This document shows positions 53,186-61,851 of a DNA stretch of 64,000 nucleotides, one piece after another. Origin of the DNA: Sandaracinus sp964481145 (GTDB taxonomy: Bacteria > Myxococcota_A > Polyangia > Polyangiales > Sandaracinaceae); NCBI GenBank assembly GCA_964481145.1, contig CAYZTA010000032.1, positions 1-64,000 on the forward strand, in the 5' to 3' direction. How positions within the stretch are numbered: position 1 is the stretch's first letter; each line of letters opens with the position of its first letter. A program made the position numbers and the translations under genes. Under the pieces are notes generated by a model. It was not told where the DNA came from and searched no databases. It saw nothing but the letters and a program-made list of their open reading frames with translations.

Positions 53186-55567
53186 GTGAACGACCCGTCG
53201 GATCTTTTCTCTGTGCGCGAGTCGCGGGCTGCCATTCCGCAAATCACGAAAATTCCCAAAACAAAAGAGGAAATCCGAAAGCAGCGGCTCGTTCGAGTGG
53301 CCATCTTCGTGGGCGTCGTGACGGCGGTTGCGCTCGTGATCGGGCTTGGGATTCACCTGCATCATCGTGCTGCGATCGAAGATGCTCGCATCGAAGTCGA
53401 ACGCAGCGGACGACCTTCCGCGATGGAGGCCGCTCTGTCGTTGCTTGCACATCCATCGGATCCTGGGGACGTGGCGTTGGCGGCGCGGTTGCACGCAACA
53501 GCAGCTCTCGAGGGGATCGAAGGGCATCGGGAGGAGGCGGTCCGGTGGCTCGAAGATCATGATCCTGCGGGTGAAGGGGCGTCGGATCATCGTATCGCGC
53601 GCACCTACCTCGCCCTTGCCGAAGGAGATGCCAATGGCGCGGCCATGCATGCATCAGGGCTCGTGATCGCAGGGCCCAGGGCGGCCGAAGCTGGGTATGC
53701 ACGGGCGCTCGCGGCGCTCGCGATCGGCAATATCGAGATGGCGCTCGGTGCGGCGCAGGCGCTGAGGGGCGCGCTTGCCGATGCTCCGCGTCACGACGCT
53801 CTCCTTGCGAGAATCGAGGCGCGAGCAGGCGAGACGAACCCGGTTTCTGGGGAGGCGATCCCAGTTCGACTCGCGCGGAGCCTTATCCAATGGGATGCGG
53901 GCACGGAGCGCGATCGCATCGGCGAGACCATCTCGGAGTTGATCGAAGCGCCCGAGGCCACACCCAAAGAACGCAGTTGGGCGCGGCTTCTCGTGGGACT
54001 GTCTGCGATCGATCGCGGGGACACCGAAGAAGCGCTTTCCATCGTGGGCGAAGTGGCCGCTTTCCCATCGCCTCCAGGCGATGAACTCTTTCAGGTGCAG
54101 CTCGCCGAGGCTTGGCTCGCGCTCGGACGCCTCGAGGATGCTCGTACGATCATGAGCGCGCTCTCGAGCGGTGTGTCGACCGATGCTGGTCGACGCGCGC
54201 AGGTCATGGCCGAAATCCATATCGCATTGGGTGAAATCGACGTCGCCGAAGCCTTGCTTGCGAGTGCTCCACCTACGGCGCGGACGATCTTGGCGCGCGC
54301 GAGAATCGCCGATGTGCGCGGACAAATGGAGAGCGCGCGAGGTTTATACGAAGAGGCGGCGCGTGGAGCTGCGGAGCACATCGCTGCCACAGTGGCGCTC
54401 GGCTCACTCCTTTCGCGGAACGGACAATCCTCTGCGGCGATTGCTCTCATTACGCCCTTGCTCGAGTCGCGTGCGACGCATCCGATCATCGCATCGGTGG
54501 TGGCAAGTGCCCATGGAGAGCAAGGAGAGCATGCGCGTGGTCTTGCGATCGTAAACAGGGCGTTGAGCGCTCATCCGCGGGAGCCAAGCCTGCTCGCGAC
54601 CAAAGCGCGGCTGCACCTCGCGATGAGTCAATGGCAAGAAGCGCTCGATGCGTTGAGGGTGGCGATCGAGGTGAGGCCCGAGGATGCACGACTACACACA
54701 GAACGCGGGCGTGCCGCGCGTGGGTTGGGGCAACTCGATGAGGCGCGCGCAGCATTCGAAGCGGCGATTGCTCATGACGCTCGAAATGTCGAAGCGCTCC
54801 GTTCGCTCTTGGCGGTTCAGCTCGAGACACGAGATTTCGACGGTATGCCCGCGACCTTCGCGCGCATCGATGACGCGAGCGCGTCCAATCTCGAAGTCGA
54901 ACACACACGGGCTCGATTTTTCGTCGAAACGAATGCTGGGGCGGCAGGGGTCGATCCTGTGCGTCGGGCTCGACGCGAAGCACGTCGCGACAAAGTGCTC
55001 GCGTATTTCCTGGCGCGACTGTATTTGCAAGCGGAGCGTTTTTACGACGCGATCGAGGCATTCGAAGAAGCCTTGCCCCCCGAGGGGCTCACCGAACGCC
55101 GCAATATTCTTCTCTTTCGTATGTTCGCATTCGCTCGCGCGAGGCGAGGCAGCACGGTGGAGCATTTGGCGGAACAGCTTCGGGACGGCGCGACGACGAA
55201 TCCATTCACACCCGAAGAGGAAGCGCGGCTTCTGATCGCAGAAGCGTGGGCTGCTCGACACGATGATGCATTCGGGCGCGCCATGCCGCTCTTGCGTCGC
55301 GCGCTCGTTCTTCATCCGAACAATCCTGATGCGCTCCATTTGCTCGGCGTTATCGATGAAATTCAGCGTCGAGATCCTGCGGCTCGTTGGCGCGCGGCGA
55401 TGAGCGCCACCCCTCCAAGCGTCGAAGCGATGGGGCGTCTATCGCTCCTCGGCGAGATGGATGAGGAACATTGCGCATGGGGCCAGCGATATCTTCGGAT
55501 GGCGCCTGAAGGTGGGATTGCGAGCGCGGTGCGCGAGCGAGTGCGCTCGTCTTGTTCTCGCCCGTGA
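53186..55567 (+). CDS. Large membrane-anchored TPR protein
   Basis: A 793-residue protein starting at GTG 53186. A cytoplasmic N-terminus (about 30 residues) and one membrane helix (LVRVAIFVGVVTAVALVIGLGIHL) are followed by a long periplasmic array of TPR-like units to the C-terminus (EPSLLATKARLHLAMSQWQEALDALRVAIEVRP, PNNPDALHLLGVIDEIQRRDPAARWRAAM). The array is a protein-binding surface, probably part of an envelope machine. An open frame upstream crosses the terminator, so a later start is favoured. Confidence 0.85.
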   Translation: MNDPSDLFSVRESRAAIPQITKIPKTKEEIRKQRLVRVAIFVGVVTAVALVIGLGIHLHHRAAIEDARIEVERSGRPSAMEAALSLLAHPSDPGDVALAARLHATAALEGIEGHREEAVRWLEDHDPAGEGASDHRIARTYLALAEGDANGAAMHASGLVIAGPRAAEAGYARALAALAIGNIEMALGAAQALRGALADAPRHDALLARIEARAGETNPVSGEAIPVRLARSLIQWDAGTERDRIGETISELIEAPEATPKERSWARLLVGLSAIDRGDTEEALSIVGEVAAFPSPPGDELFQVQLAEAWLALGRLEDARTIMSALSSGVSTDAGRRAQVMAEIHIALGEIDVAEALLASAPPTARTILARARIADVRGQMESARGLYEEAARGAAEHIAATVALGSLLSRNGQSSAAIALITPLLESRATHPIIASVVASAHGEQGEHARGLAIVNRALSAHPREPSLLATKARLHLAMSQWQEALDALRVAIEVRPEDARLHTERGRAARGLGQLDEARAAFEAAIAHDARNVEALRSLLAVQLETRDFDGMPATFARIDDASASNLEVEHTRARFFVETNAGAAGVDPVRRARREARRDKVLAYFLARLYLQAERFYDAIEAFEEALPPEGLTERRNILLFRMFAFARARRGSTVEHLAEQLRDGATTNPFTPEEEARLLIAEAWAARHDDAFGRAMPLLRRALVLHPNNPDALHLLGVIDEIQRRDPAARWRAAMSATPPSVEAMGRLSLLGEMDEEHCAWGQRYLRMAPEGGIASAVRERVRSSCSRP

Positions 55568-55573
55568 AGGGAC

Positions 55574-55609
55574 GATCGAGCGACGCGCGTGTTCACGCGC
55601 GGCTCGATC
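55574..55609. terminator. Hairpin between convergent genes
   Basis: gatcgagc and gctcgatc close a long stem with an inner gcgcgtg/cacgcgc and a 3-base loop, directly after the TPR gene stop and 10 bases before the end of the convergent DUF962 gene. The following bases are T-rich but broken. Confidence 0.6.
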
Positions 55610-55618
55610 ATGTGTTTG

Positions 55619-56056
55619 TCATCGTGTTGCGAGGAGCGGAGCGTCTGCGGGTGGGTTCGATGAACCGTAGAGACGGGTGACTTCATCCGCCATCTTTCCG
55701 CGGAGAGCCATTCCGAGCATCTTGAAATCGGCTTGCAGCGACCAGAGCGGATAATCGAAGGTGGCAGGTCTGTTGTTCTCGATGAGGAAATGTCCGATCC
55801 ACGCCGGTCCGTACCCCACGATGGGGGTGAGAATGAGCCAGGCCGGGTTCAAGGTCGTGATCGCCGCGCTCACCGTCCCGATCGCCATCGACGTGCCTAC
55901 GTAGTGAAGGCTGCGGTTCAGTGGGCTGCGGTGTTCACCTACGTAATAAGGCCAAAACTCTTCGAAGGATTCGAGTCTGCGAACTTCGGGTGATTCCACC
56001 GTGGGTCCCGTCGATTTTCCGTTCGTGCTTTGGGGGTCCATCGCATCAGCATTCAT
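55619..56056 (-). CDS. DUF962 (Mpo1-like) membrane protein
   Basis: A 145-residue protein of the DUF962/Mpo1-like family. Visible are FEEFWPYYVGEHRSPLNRSLHYVGT, hydrophobic AAITTLNPAWLILTPIVGYGPAWIGHF with the conserved His, and NRPATFDYPLWSLQADFKML. Yeast Mpo1 is an Fe-dependent dioxygenase in phytosphingosine alpha-oxidation, and bacterial members are uncharacterised. The start at 56056 follows AAAGGAGGGAG. The N-terminal 28 residues are polar and variable. Confidence 0.88.
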   Translation of the reverse strand: MNADAMDPQSTNGKSTGPTVESPEVRRLESFEEFWPYYVGEHRSPLNRSLHYVGTSMAIGTVSAAITTLNPAWLILTPIVGYGPAWIGHFLIENNRPATFDYPLWSLQADFKMLGMALRGKMADEVTRLYGSSNPPADAPLLATR

Positions 56057-56124
56057 TCTCGTGCTCCCTCCTTTGGCGTCCAGAGTATGCCTCGAACTTT
56101 GGCATGCTACACCCTGAACTACGC

Positions 56125-56940
56125 ATGTCCTTCTTCTCGCTCAATGCCCCACTTCGTGGCGAGACTCCGGTGATGGTCGAGGTTCCGCACGCGGGGCTTG
56201 CGATCCCCGAGGGTGTTGCGAGTTCATTGGCGGTTCCGCGCGATGTGGTGCTCCGCGATTCCGATTTGTATGTCGATCGCATTTGGGAGCGCGCCCCCGA
56301 GTACGGGGCGACGCTTCTTAGCGCGCAAATATCGCGCTATGTGATCGATCTCAATCGTGCCGCAGATGACATCGATCGTGACACCGTGGCGGACCACCCG
56401 GCGCCTCGACCTACCCAGGCGCGCGGTGTCGTCTGGAGAGTGACGACCGAGGGGCGTCCCGCGCTTCGAGAACCACTTCGATATGCGGAGCTGCGTGATC
56501 GGCTGAGAACGTTCCACGAGCCTTATCACGAGGTGCTCGCGCGAGAGCTCCGCCGCAAAAGAGCTCGTTTCGGATGGGCCATTCTGGTGGCGGCTCACTC
56601 CATGCCTTCGAGATCAAGAGATTCTGCGATGCGTCGCGCAGATATCGTGCCGGGGACGCGAGGCAGAACCACGGCCGATCCACGAGTGATCGATCTCGTC
56701 GATCGCCATTTTCGAGGAGCGGGCCTCAGCGTGAGGCACGACGACCCCTATCGAGGGGGATTCACCACAGGGCATTACGGACGGCCCGACGAATCGATCC
56801 ATGCGATCCAAATCGAGCTCAACCGAGCTCTCTACGCGGACGAATCCACCAGTCGCCCCAAAGACGACGCATTGTCGATGCTGGGTGATTTGTGTGGGGG
56901 ATTGCTCGATCGGCTCGCCCGACTCGACCTGGGGCCTTGA
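56125..56940 (+). CDS. N-formylglutamate amidohydrolase-like protein
   Basis: A 271-residue hydrolase of the FGase/HutG family, which releases formate from N-formylglutamate in histidine breakdown or acts on related N-formyl amino acids. Motifs are VMVEVPHAGLAIP, SDLYVDRIW, YVIDLNRAADDID, ILVAAHSMPS and GFTTGHYGRPDESIHAIQIELNR. An in-frame ATG seven codons earlier is possible. No other hut gene is nearby. Confidence 0.85.
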   Translation: MSFFSLNAPLRGETPVMVEVPHAGLAIPEGVASSLAVPRDVVLRDSDLYVDRIWERAPEYGATLLSAQISRYVIDLNRAADDIDRDTVADHPAPRPTQARGVVWRVTTEGRPALREPLRYAELRDRLRTFHEPYHEVLARELRRKRARFGWAILVAAHSMPSRSRDSAMRRADIVPGTRGRTTADPRVIDLVDRHFRGAGLSVRHDDPYRGGFTTGHYGRPDESIHAIQIELNRALYADESTSRPKDDALSMLGDLCGGLLDRLARLDLGP

Positions 56941-56957
56941 TGTTCTTAGCCAATTAG

Positions 56958-57215
56958 TTAGCGGACGGCCGGGGCTTCCATGGCAGAGCGTTCGCTCGAG
57001 CGGATCTCCAGCCGGTAGCGGCTATTGGCGGTCTGGATGTAGTAGACCTCACGGCCGCAAATGCGAAGCACGCGCTTCACAGGAGTGGTGACGTACTCGT
57101 GCAGACCATCGGGAAATTCGATGACCAACACGCTGCCCTTGCGCGGCGGCCGCAACAACCGGCCGATCACCGCTCGGCCGGGCTTGCGTCCCACCTTCCG
57201 CAAGACGACGTCCAC
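56958..57215 (-). CDS. Small basic protein of unknown function
   Basis: An 85-residue protein with many Arg/Lys and a beta-rich centre (GSVLVIEFPDGLHEYVTTPVKRVLRICGREVYYIQTANSRYRLEI). It has no signal or membrane segment. The pattern of strands and tight turns suggests a small barrel domain. I do not recognise a family, but codon use and a compact frame support a real gene. It is convergent with the FGase-like gene. Confidence 0.6.
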   Translation of the reverse strand: MDVVLRKVGRKPGRAVIGRLLRPPRKGSVLVIEFPDGLHEYVTTPVKRVLRICGREVYYIQTANSRYRLEIRSSERSAMEAPAVR

Positions 57216-57324
57216 GAGCCCAAGTTAGCACGAGACGATGGCCCAGCAAAAGTCTTTGGGCTCTCTTCCAAAACATTGATTGTGAGGTTGCGCGGACGGT
57301 CTTGGCTCGCTAGAGGGCGCGCAC

Positions 57325-57909
57325 ATGCACGTCATGCACGGCGCTATCGGTTGGATCGAGGTGATCTGCGGGCCGATGTTCAGCGGAAAAAGCGAGGAAT
57401 TGATTCGCCGCCTGAAGCGCGCAGTGATCGCACGGCAAACCGTGCAGATCTTCAAACCCCGCATTGATGATCGATATCACGGGACGAAGATCGTGTCGCA
57501 CTCCGAACATTCGATCGAGGCGATCGCTGTTGGGAGCGCGCAGGACATTGCGCGGGCCGTCGTTCCGGAGACGCGGGTCGTAGGAATCGACGAGGTGCAG
57601 TTTTTCGACGGAGAAATCGTGGAGCTCGCCGAGAGGCTGGCGAGCTCGGGGGTGCGGGTGATCTGCGCGGGGTTGGATCAGGACTATACCGGTAAGCCGT
57701 TCGATCCCATGCCCGCACTTTTGTGTGTGGCGGAGTATGTGACCAAGACGCTTGCGATCTGTAGTCGTTGTGGACAGCCCGCGGGGCGTTCGCAGCGGAT
57801 GAGCGGAGGTGAGGAGCGTGTGCAAGTGGGAGCGGCGGATGCTTACGAGCCGCGATGTCGTGGTTGTCATTCACCACGCGCCTTGCCCAGCACGCGATCG
57901 ATGTTTTGA
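57325..57909 (+). CDS. tdk: Thymidine kinase
   Basis: A 194-residue type II thymidine kinase that phosphorylates thymidine in nucleotide salvage. The P-loop is GPMFSGKSEELIRRL, the catalytic Glu region GIDEVQFFDGEIVEL and the lasso CAGLDQDYTGKPF. Two zinc-binding pairs are at CSRCG and CRGC. The first ATG of two (MHVMHGAIGW) is used. The length is normal. Confidence 0.96.
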   Translation: MHVMHGAIGWIEVICGPMFSGKSEELIRRLKRAVIARQTVQIFKPRIDDRYHGTKIVSHSEHSIEAIAVGSAQDIARAVVPETRVVGIDEVQFFDGEIVELAERLASSGVRVICAGLDQDYTGKPFDPMPALLCVAEYVTKTLAICSRCGQPAGRSQRMSGGEERVQVGAADAYEPRCRGCHSPRALPSTRSMF

Positions 57910-57913
57910 GAAA

Positions 57914-58567
57914 TCAAAGGTCGCGTGTCGCGAAACGGAACGACACGACGAGGTGAGAAGAGCCCATGGTTTGGCGAATGGTCTGAAGCGAGGGCGTCAG
58001 GCACGAGACCACGAAAGCTGGATCGAGGCGGGTGACGTCATTCGCGAATCGATCGCGCGCACGGATCTCAGGGGCCGCATGCGCGGATGTGAAGTCGAGG
58101 ACGAGATCGGCTTCGCCGATTGTATTTGCGGGTAATTCGCATGAGGTGAGCGTGTCGATCGCTGTCCATACGGCTTGTTCGAGTGCTTCATCGCGCGGAC
58201 ACGGAACAGGACCACGGCGCTGGGGGACGCCTTCGCATCGGAGGTAGGCCACACGGCCATGGGTGATGTGGGGGGTGGAGGTGGGAGCGGAGGCGGAGGC
58301 AGAGGCGGGAGCGGAGGCGGGAGCGGGAGCGGAGGCGGAGGCGGGAGCGGAGGCGGAGGCGGGAGCGGAGGCGGAGGCGGGAGCGGGGGCGGAGGAGGGA
58401 GCGGAAGCGGAGGCGGGGGCGGATGTGGCTTCCGTGACGTGCGGCCGATACATTCCCCACTGGGCAAGCCCAACACCCAAACCTCCGCACACCACCGCGA
58501 TCGCTGCGAGGGTTTGCCATTGTGGCCGATCGTCGGCAGTGCTCGGCTCTCGAACCTGAATCGACAT
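57914..58567 (-). CDS. Single-pass protein with Ala/Ser/Pro-repeat linker
   Basis: A 217-residue protein. One N-terminal membrane helix (LAAIAVVCGGLGVGLAQWGMY) is followed by a low-complexity linker of about 55 residues built from PASASA units, then a folded periplasmic domain (about 105-217, GRVAYLRCEGVPQRRGPVPCPRDEALEQAVW). Its Cys-rich start and amphipathic helices match no family I know. ATG 58567 is chosen because CAGGGG precedes it at good spacing; an ATG five codons earlier is also open. Confidence 0.68.
   Translation of the reverse strand: MSIQVREPSTADDRPQWQTLAAIAVVCGGLGVGLAQWGMYRPHVTEATSAPASASAPSSAPAPASASAPASASAPASASAPAPASAPASASASAPTSTPHITHGRVAYLRCEGVPQRRGPVPCPRDEALEQAVWTAIDTLTSCELPANTIGEADLVLDFTSAHAAPEIRARDRFANDVTRLDPAFVVSCLTPSLQTIRQTMGSSHLVVSFRFATRDL
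58263..58425. repeat. G-rich imperfect tandem repeat encoding the PASASA linker
   Basis: On the + strand the units gcgggagcgg and aggcgg alternate for about 160 bases, almost all G, C and A, with many GG and GGG runs. It encodes the Ala/Ser/Pro linker on the minus strand. Unit lengths are multiples of three or six, so slippage would keep the frame. Confidence 0.88.
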
Positions 58568-58683
58568 GAAACGCCCCTGCATGCCACGCGGTGGCGGATC
58601 GTTCCAGAGCTGGGTGTGCAGCTTTTATTGATGTCTGTCCGCCAACACCGTATTCTCGTCAGTTCAAGGGGAGAGCCATCGGA

Positions 58684-59514
58684 ATGTTCCGCGTCAGGTT
58701 CTGGGGAGTTCGCGGAAGTATCCCCGTGCCGGGGCCTGAAACGGCGGGCATCGGCGGAAATACGAGCTGCGTCGAGGTCCGAGCGGGCGAGGCACGCCTC
58801 ATTTTCGACGGAGGTACCGGGCTACGGTTGCTTGGGAATGCATGGCTGAAAGAAATGCCGCTCACAGCGCATCTCTTCTTCAGTCATGTGCACTGGGATC
58901 ATATCCAAGGGTTCCCTTTCTTTGCGCCCGCGTTCGTGCCCGGCAACACGATTCACATGTACGGCGCGGCCAACGTGACGGGCACCGTCGAGACCGCGCT
59001 CGCTGGGCAAATGGAGATGCCAAACTTTCCAGTGCATCTCAATACGTTGCCCGCCAGGCTCATCTTCCATGATCTCCGGGAAGGAGAAGTCGTCGAGATC
59101 GGCGATGGTGTTCGTGTGACGAACGCAGCGGGGAATCACCCCGGCGGTGTGTTCGCGTATCGTGTCGATTACAAGAATCGATCGGTCGTGTACGCAACCG
59201 ATACTGAACACTATTCGATTCCCGATCCCAAGCTCGTCGCGCTCTCGAAGAACGCCGATGTGCTGATCTACGACACGATGTACACGCCCGAAGAGTATGC
59301 GGGCCAGGCCGGTTCGGGGCCGAAGACGGGATGGGGCCACTCGCACTTCGAGGCGGGGGTCGAGATGGTGAAGGCAGCAGGTGTTCGCCGCTATGTGCTC
59401 TTCCATCATGATCCGGTGCAATCGGATGCGATGGTGCGAGAAAAAGAACGCCGCGCCCGTGAGCTTTTTCCCGAGTCCATGGCGGCGTATGAAGGCCTGA
59501 CGCTCGACCTTTGA
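58684..59514 (+). CDS. MBL-fold metallohydrolase
   Basis: A 276-residue metallo-beta-lactamase-fold protein. The metal motif HVHWDH is at about 68-73, the later His in AAGNHPGG, Asp in YATDTEH and the C-terminal His in LFHHDP. The N-terminus FRVRFWGVRGSIPVPGPET with GGNTSC is typical of a cyclic-nucleotide-phosphodiesterase-like MBL group. ATG 58684 follows AAGGGGAG. The substrate is unknown. Confidence 0.9.
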   Translation: MFRVRFWGVRGSIPVPGPETAGIGGNTSCVEVRAGEARLIFDGGTGLRLLGNAWLKEMPLTAHLFFSHVHWDHIQGFPFFAPAFVPGNTIHMYGAANVTGTVETALAGQMEMPNFPVHLNTLPARLIFHDLREGEVVEIGDGVRVTNAAGNHPGGVFAYRVDYKNRSVVYATDTEHYSIPDPKLVALSKNADVLIYDTMYTPEEYAGQAGSGPKTGWGHSHFEAGVEMVKAAGVRRYVLFHHDPVQSDAMVREKERRARELFPESMAAYEGLTLDL

Positions 59515-59522
59515 GCCGAGCT

Positions 59523-59543
59523 GCCGCGGCAAGCTGCCGCGGC
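59523..59543. terminator. GC-rich hairpin after the MBL gene
   Basis: gccgcggc occurs twice around aagct, so the arms pair perfectly over 8 bases (each arm is itself a palindrome). It lies 8 bases after the stop. There is no T-tract, so it may need Rho or act as an RNA end protector. Confidence 0.5.
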
Positions 59544-59674
59544 GGTCAGTTTGCCTACGCACCAGGTTTTGTAGAGCCAGCATATTCCTGCGTTTTCGCA
59601 CGGGTTTCGAATCCCGACTTGGGCACGGCGAGTGCACTCCGGCGAGCTGTCGACACGCGCGAACGGAGGTCCCG

Positions 59675-60487
59675 ATGCCGCTCCAAAGCACCACGTCTCA
59701 ACTCGATCGTTACCGGCATGATCTTCGTGATATCGAACAACTCGATCCGGAGGTCGAGCGCGAGCTCGCCTATCGTTGGGCTGGCGGAGACGAGGCGGCA
59801 GGCACGGCGCTCGTGGAGGCGAGCTTGCCCTTCGTGATTCGCATCGCGAAGGAGTACCGCCGCTGGGGAGTGCCGCTCGAAGACCTCATTCAGCAGGGAA
59901 ACCTCGGGTTGCTTCGCGCCGCGGCGAAATACGATCCAAGCAAAGAGTGCCGGCTCGTGACGTACGCGGTGTATTGGATTCGCGCCGAGATTCGTGAATA
60001 TGTGATTCGCTCGTACCGCATCGTGCGGCTCGGCACCACACGGACAGAGCGACGCGCGCTTCGTAGTTTTCGTCGTACGGGTGTCGAGACGGTCGAAGAG
60101 CTCGCGCAATCGTCGGGCATGCCCATCGCACGCTGTCAGATGCTTTGGCCGCTGCTTTCGCAAGGAGATGTGTCGCTCGATTCGACGTTCGATGACCAAT
60201 CGCCTGCCATCGAGCGCATGCCCGCGACGAGTGAATCCCCGGAGGACGAGGTGGCGCGCGCTCGTGAGATTCATGGTGTTCGAGAGGCGCTCGGCACAGC
60301 TCTCGCGGCACTCGGTGTGCGCGAGCGTCGCATCATCGAAGCACGCATGCTTGCGGATGAGCCGATCACGCTCGAAGAGCTCGGCAGCGAGATGGGCGTG
60401 AGCAAGGAACGCGTTCGCCAGCTCGAAGTGCGGGCGCGTGAACGTCTGCGGGTTGCACTTTCGGCGTATGAACCGATCGCGGCTTGA
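59675..60487 (+). CDS. rpoH: Sigma-32-type (RpoH-like) sigma factor
   Basis: A 270-residue group 3 sigma factor. Region 2 reads VEASLPFVIRIAKEYRRWGVPLEDLIQQGNLGLLRAAAKYDP and TYAVYWIRAEIREYVIRSYRIVRLGTTRTERRAL, close to the RpoH pattern. Region 4.2 is ITLEELGSEMGVSKERVRQLEVRARERLR. RpoH directs heat-shock transcription. With hrcA also present in this window, the organism may use both repressor and sigma control. It stands alone between the MBL gene and a convergent unknown gene. Confidence 0.82.
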   Translation: MPLQSTTSQLDRYRHDLRDIEQLDPEVERELAYRWAGGDEAAGTALVEASLPFVIRIAKEYRRWGVPLEDLIQQGNLGLLRAAAKYDPSKECRLVTYAVYWIRAEIREYVIRSYRIVRLGTTRTERRALRSFRRTGVETVEELAQSSGMPIARCQMLWPLLSQGDVSLDSTFDDQSPAIERMPATSESPEDEVARAREIHGVREALGTALAALGVRERRIIEARMLADEPITLEELGSEMGVSKERVRQLEVRARERLRVALSAYEPIAA

Positions 60488-60495
60488 GGGCTCGA

Positions 60496-61698
60496 TCAGG
60501 CCCTCACTTCGGCGGTCAGCCGATCGAAGAGTGCTGCGAGACGAAACGCAGGGCCGTGACGCCATTCGCCGTTCCACATCGCGATGCGTCGTGTGAAAGG
60601 CATGCCGATCGCGAGTTGGATTTCGAGTGCAGGTTTGGGCTCGTCGGGGAGTCCTTGCGTTCGTAGAGGTCCGTTGAGCCAGATGCCAGACCAAGCGAGT
60701 GCTTCGAGCAGCGCTTGCATCTGCATCTCTGGGATGCGCGTGCGGCAGGTCGACGGCACGGCTTCTCCTGCGGGGCGGTGTGTGACGATGCGATCGCCAT
60801 TGCCGAAGATTTCGACGCGTGTCGAGCCATGGATTGGCGAATCGAGGGGCGTCCAGGTCAACACGAAGTTGCCGCGTCGATCGGGTTGATGAACGAGCTG
60901 TTCGAGCATCGTGACGAAGGGCAGATGCTCGGGTGAGGGATCTTTCCTAAGTCGAAACTCGAGCCAATCGCGAGCGAACTCGAGTGCAGTGCTCGCATGA
61001 GGAAGCTCGTCGTGCGTGATGCGGATGGCTTCGAGGCCGTGAAGACCGAGCAACTCGAGTGCATCGAGCGCTTTCCAACCGAGAATCGAATCGGCGCCGG
61101 GCATCAGCACACGCGCAAATCGGCGCGCCGCAAACAACGCGCCGGCTTGTCCGAGTTGCTTCAGTCGGTTTACCGTTTCGGGGTCGTTTCTTAGAAGCAT
61201 CGAGTCGAGCTCCGCTTCGATACGATCGTCGACGCCCGCTTCGCGAAGTGATCGCGCGCGCGAAACCATGAGATGGGCGAGACCTGTCTGGATTGGAGTC
61301 GGTGTGGCGAAGGCCCGCAGTCCAGCTGCAGCGCGGACGGGCTCGTAAGCAAAAGCGATGGGCCACGATCCTGCGCCTCGGCGATCGAAAGCAAACGACA
61401 GGTCGAGCAACGTGCTCACGGTCTCATTCGGCATGACGCGAAGAAATGCGTCTGGGGGATGGAGCACATTGACGTCTCCCCAGGAGACGCGGATGTACGG
61501 ACGATCCGGTTTGGGTGGTGAGACCCGAAGGCTGCGTGGATATCCATCCTTGAAACCGAAAAGCCAGATCGGCGTCGGACCAAGATTTTCGCACAAGAGC
61601 GGAAGAGCGATGGTGCCTCCGGCTTCGAGCGCGTTCGACGGTTCACGAAGCGCAAAGCGCAGATTCTGAAGAGGCTCACCCCATTTCACATCGGTCAT
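60496..61698 (-). CDS. Conserved-looking protein of unknown function
   Basis: A 400-residue soluble protein with no signal peptide. The first 130 residues look like a beta-sandwich (GGTIALPLLCENLGPTPIWLFG). The middle (about 135-260) is helical with HEAT-like spacing (LGWKALDALELLGLHGLEAIRI). The C-terminal part is mixed, with FVLTWTPLDSPIHGSTRVEIFGNG. No catalytic motif is seen. ATG 61698 is preferred because GGGAG precedes it; five codons upstream is another ATG. Confidence 0.68.
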   Translation of the reverse strand: MTDVKWGEPLQNLRFALREPSNALEAGGTIALPLLCENLGPTPIWLFGFKDGYPRSLRVSPPKPDRPYIRVSWGDVNVLHPPDAFLRVMPNETVSTLLDLSFAFDRRGAGSWPIAFAYEPVRAAAGLRAFATPTPIQTGLAHLMVSRARSLREAGVDDRIEAELDSMLLRNDPETVNRLKQLGQAGALFAARRFARVLMPGADSILGWKALDALELLGLHGLEAIRITHDELPHASTALEFARDWLEFRLRKDPSPEHLPFVTMLEQLVHQPDRRGNFVLTWTPLDSPIHGSTRVEIFGNGDRIVTHRPAGEAVPSTCRTRIPEMQMQALLEALAWSGIWLNGPLRTQGLPDEPKPALEIQLAIGMPFTRRIAMWNGEWRHGPAFRLAALFDRLTAEVRA

Positions 61699-61851
61699 GC
61701 TCGATGCTCCCATCGTGCTCGTCCGCGCGAGATTATCAGTTTCCCGGCGTGGCGGTTGGCCCCTCGAATTTCTTCTCAGCGCTGAGCAAGAAAGCCCCGG
61801 TTTGGTGGAGATGGGTCGTGGTTATGGATCCAATCGACATGGGCGGGTCGT

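Noticed and set aside
52883..53240. tmRNA gene
   Set aside because: The start (gggggcga...tcgac) resembles tmRNA, but there is no tag reading frame, no T-arm with CCA end, and a protein gene begins too soon.
59590..59625. tRNA T-arm (gggtttcgaatcccg)
   Set aside because: The stem is 4 bp with an 8-base loop and no D-arm, anticodon arm or acceptor stem can be found at the right spacing.
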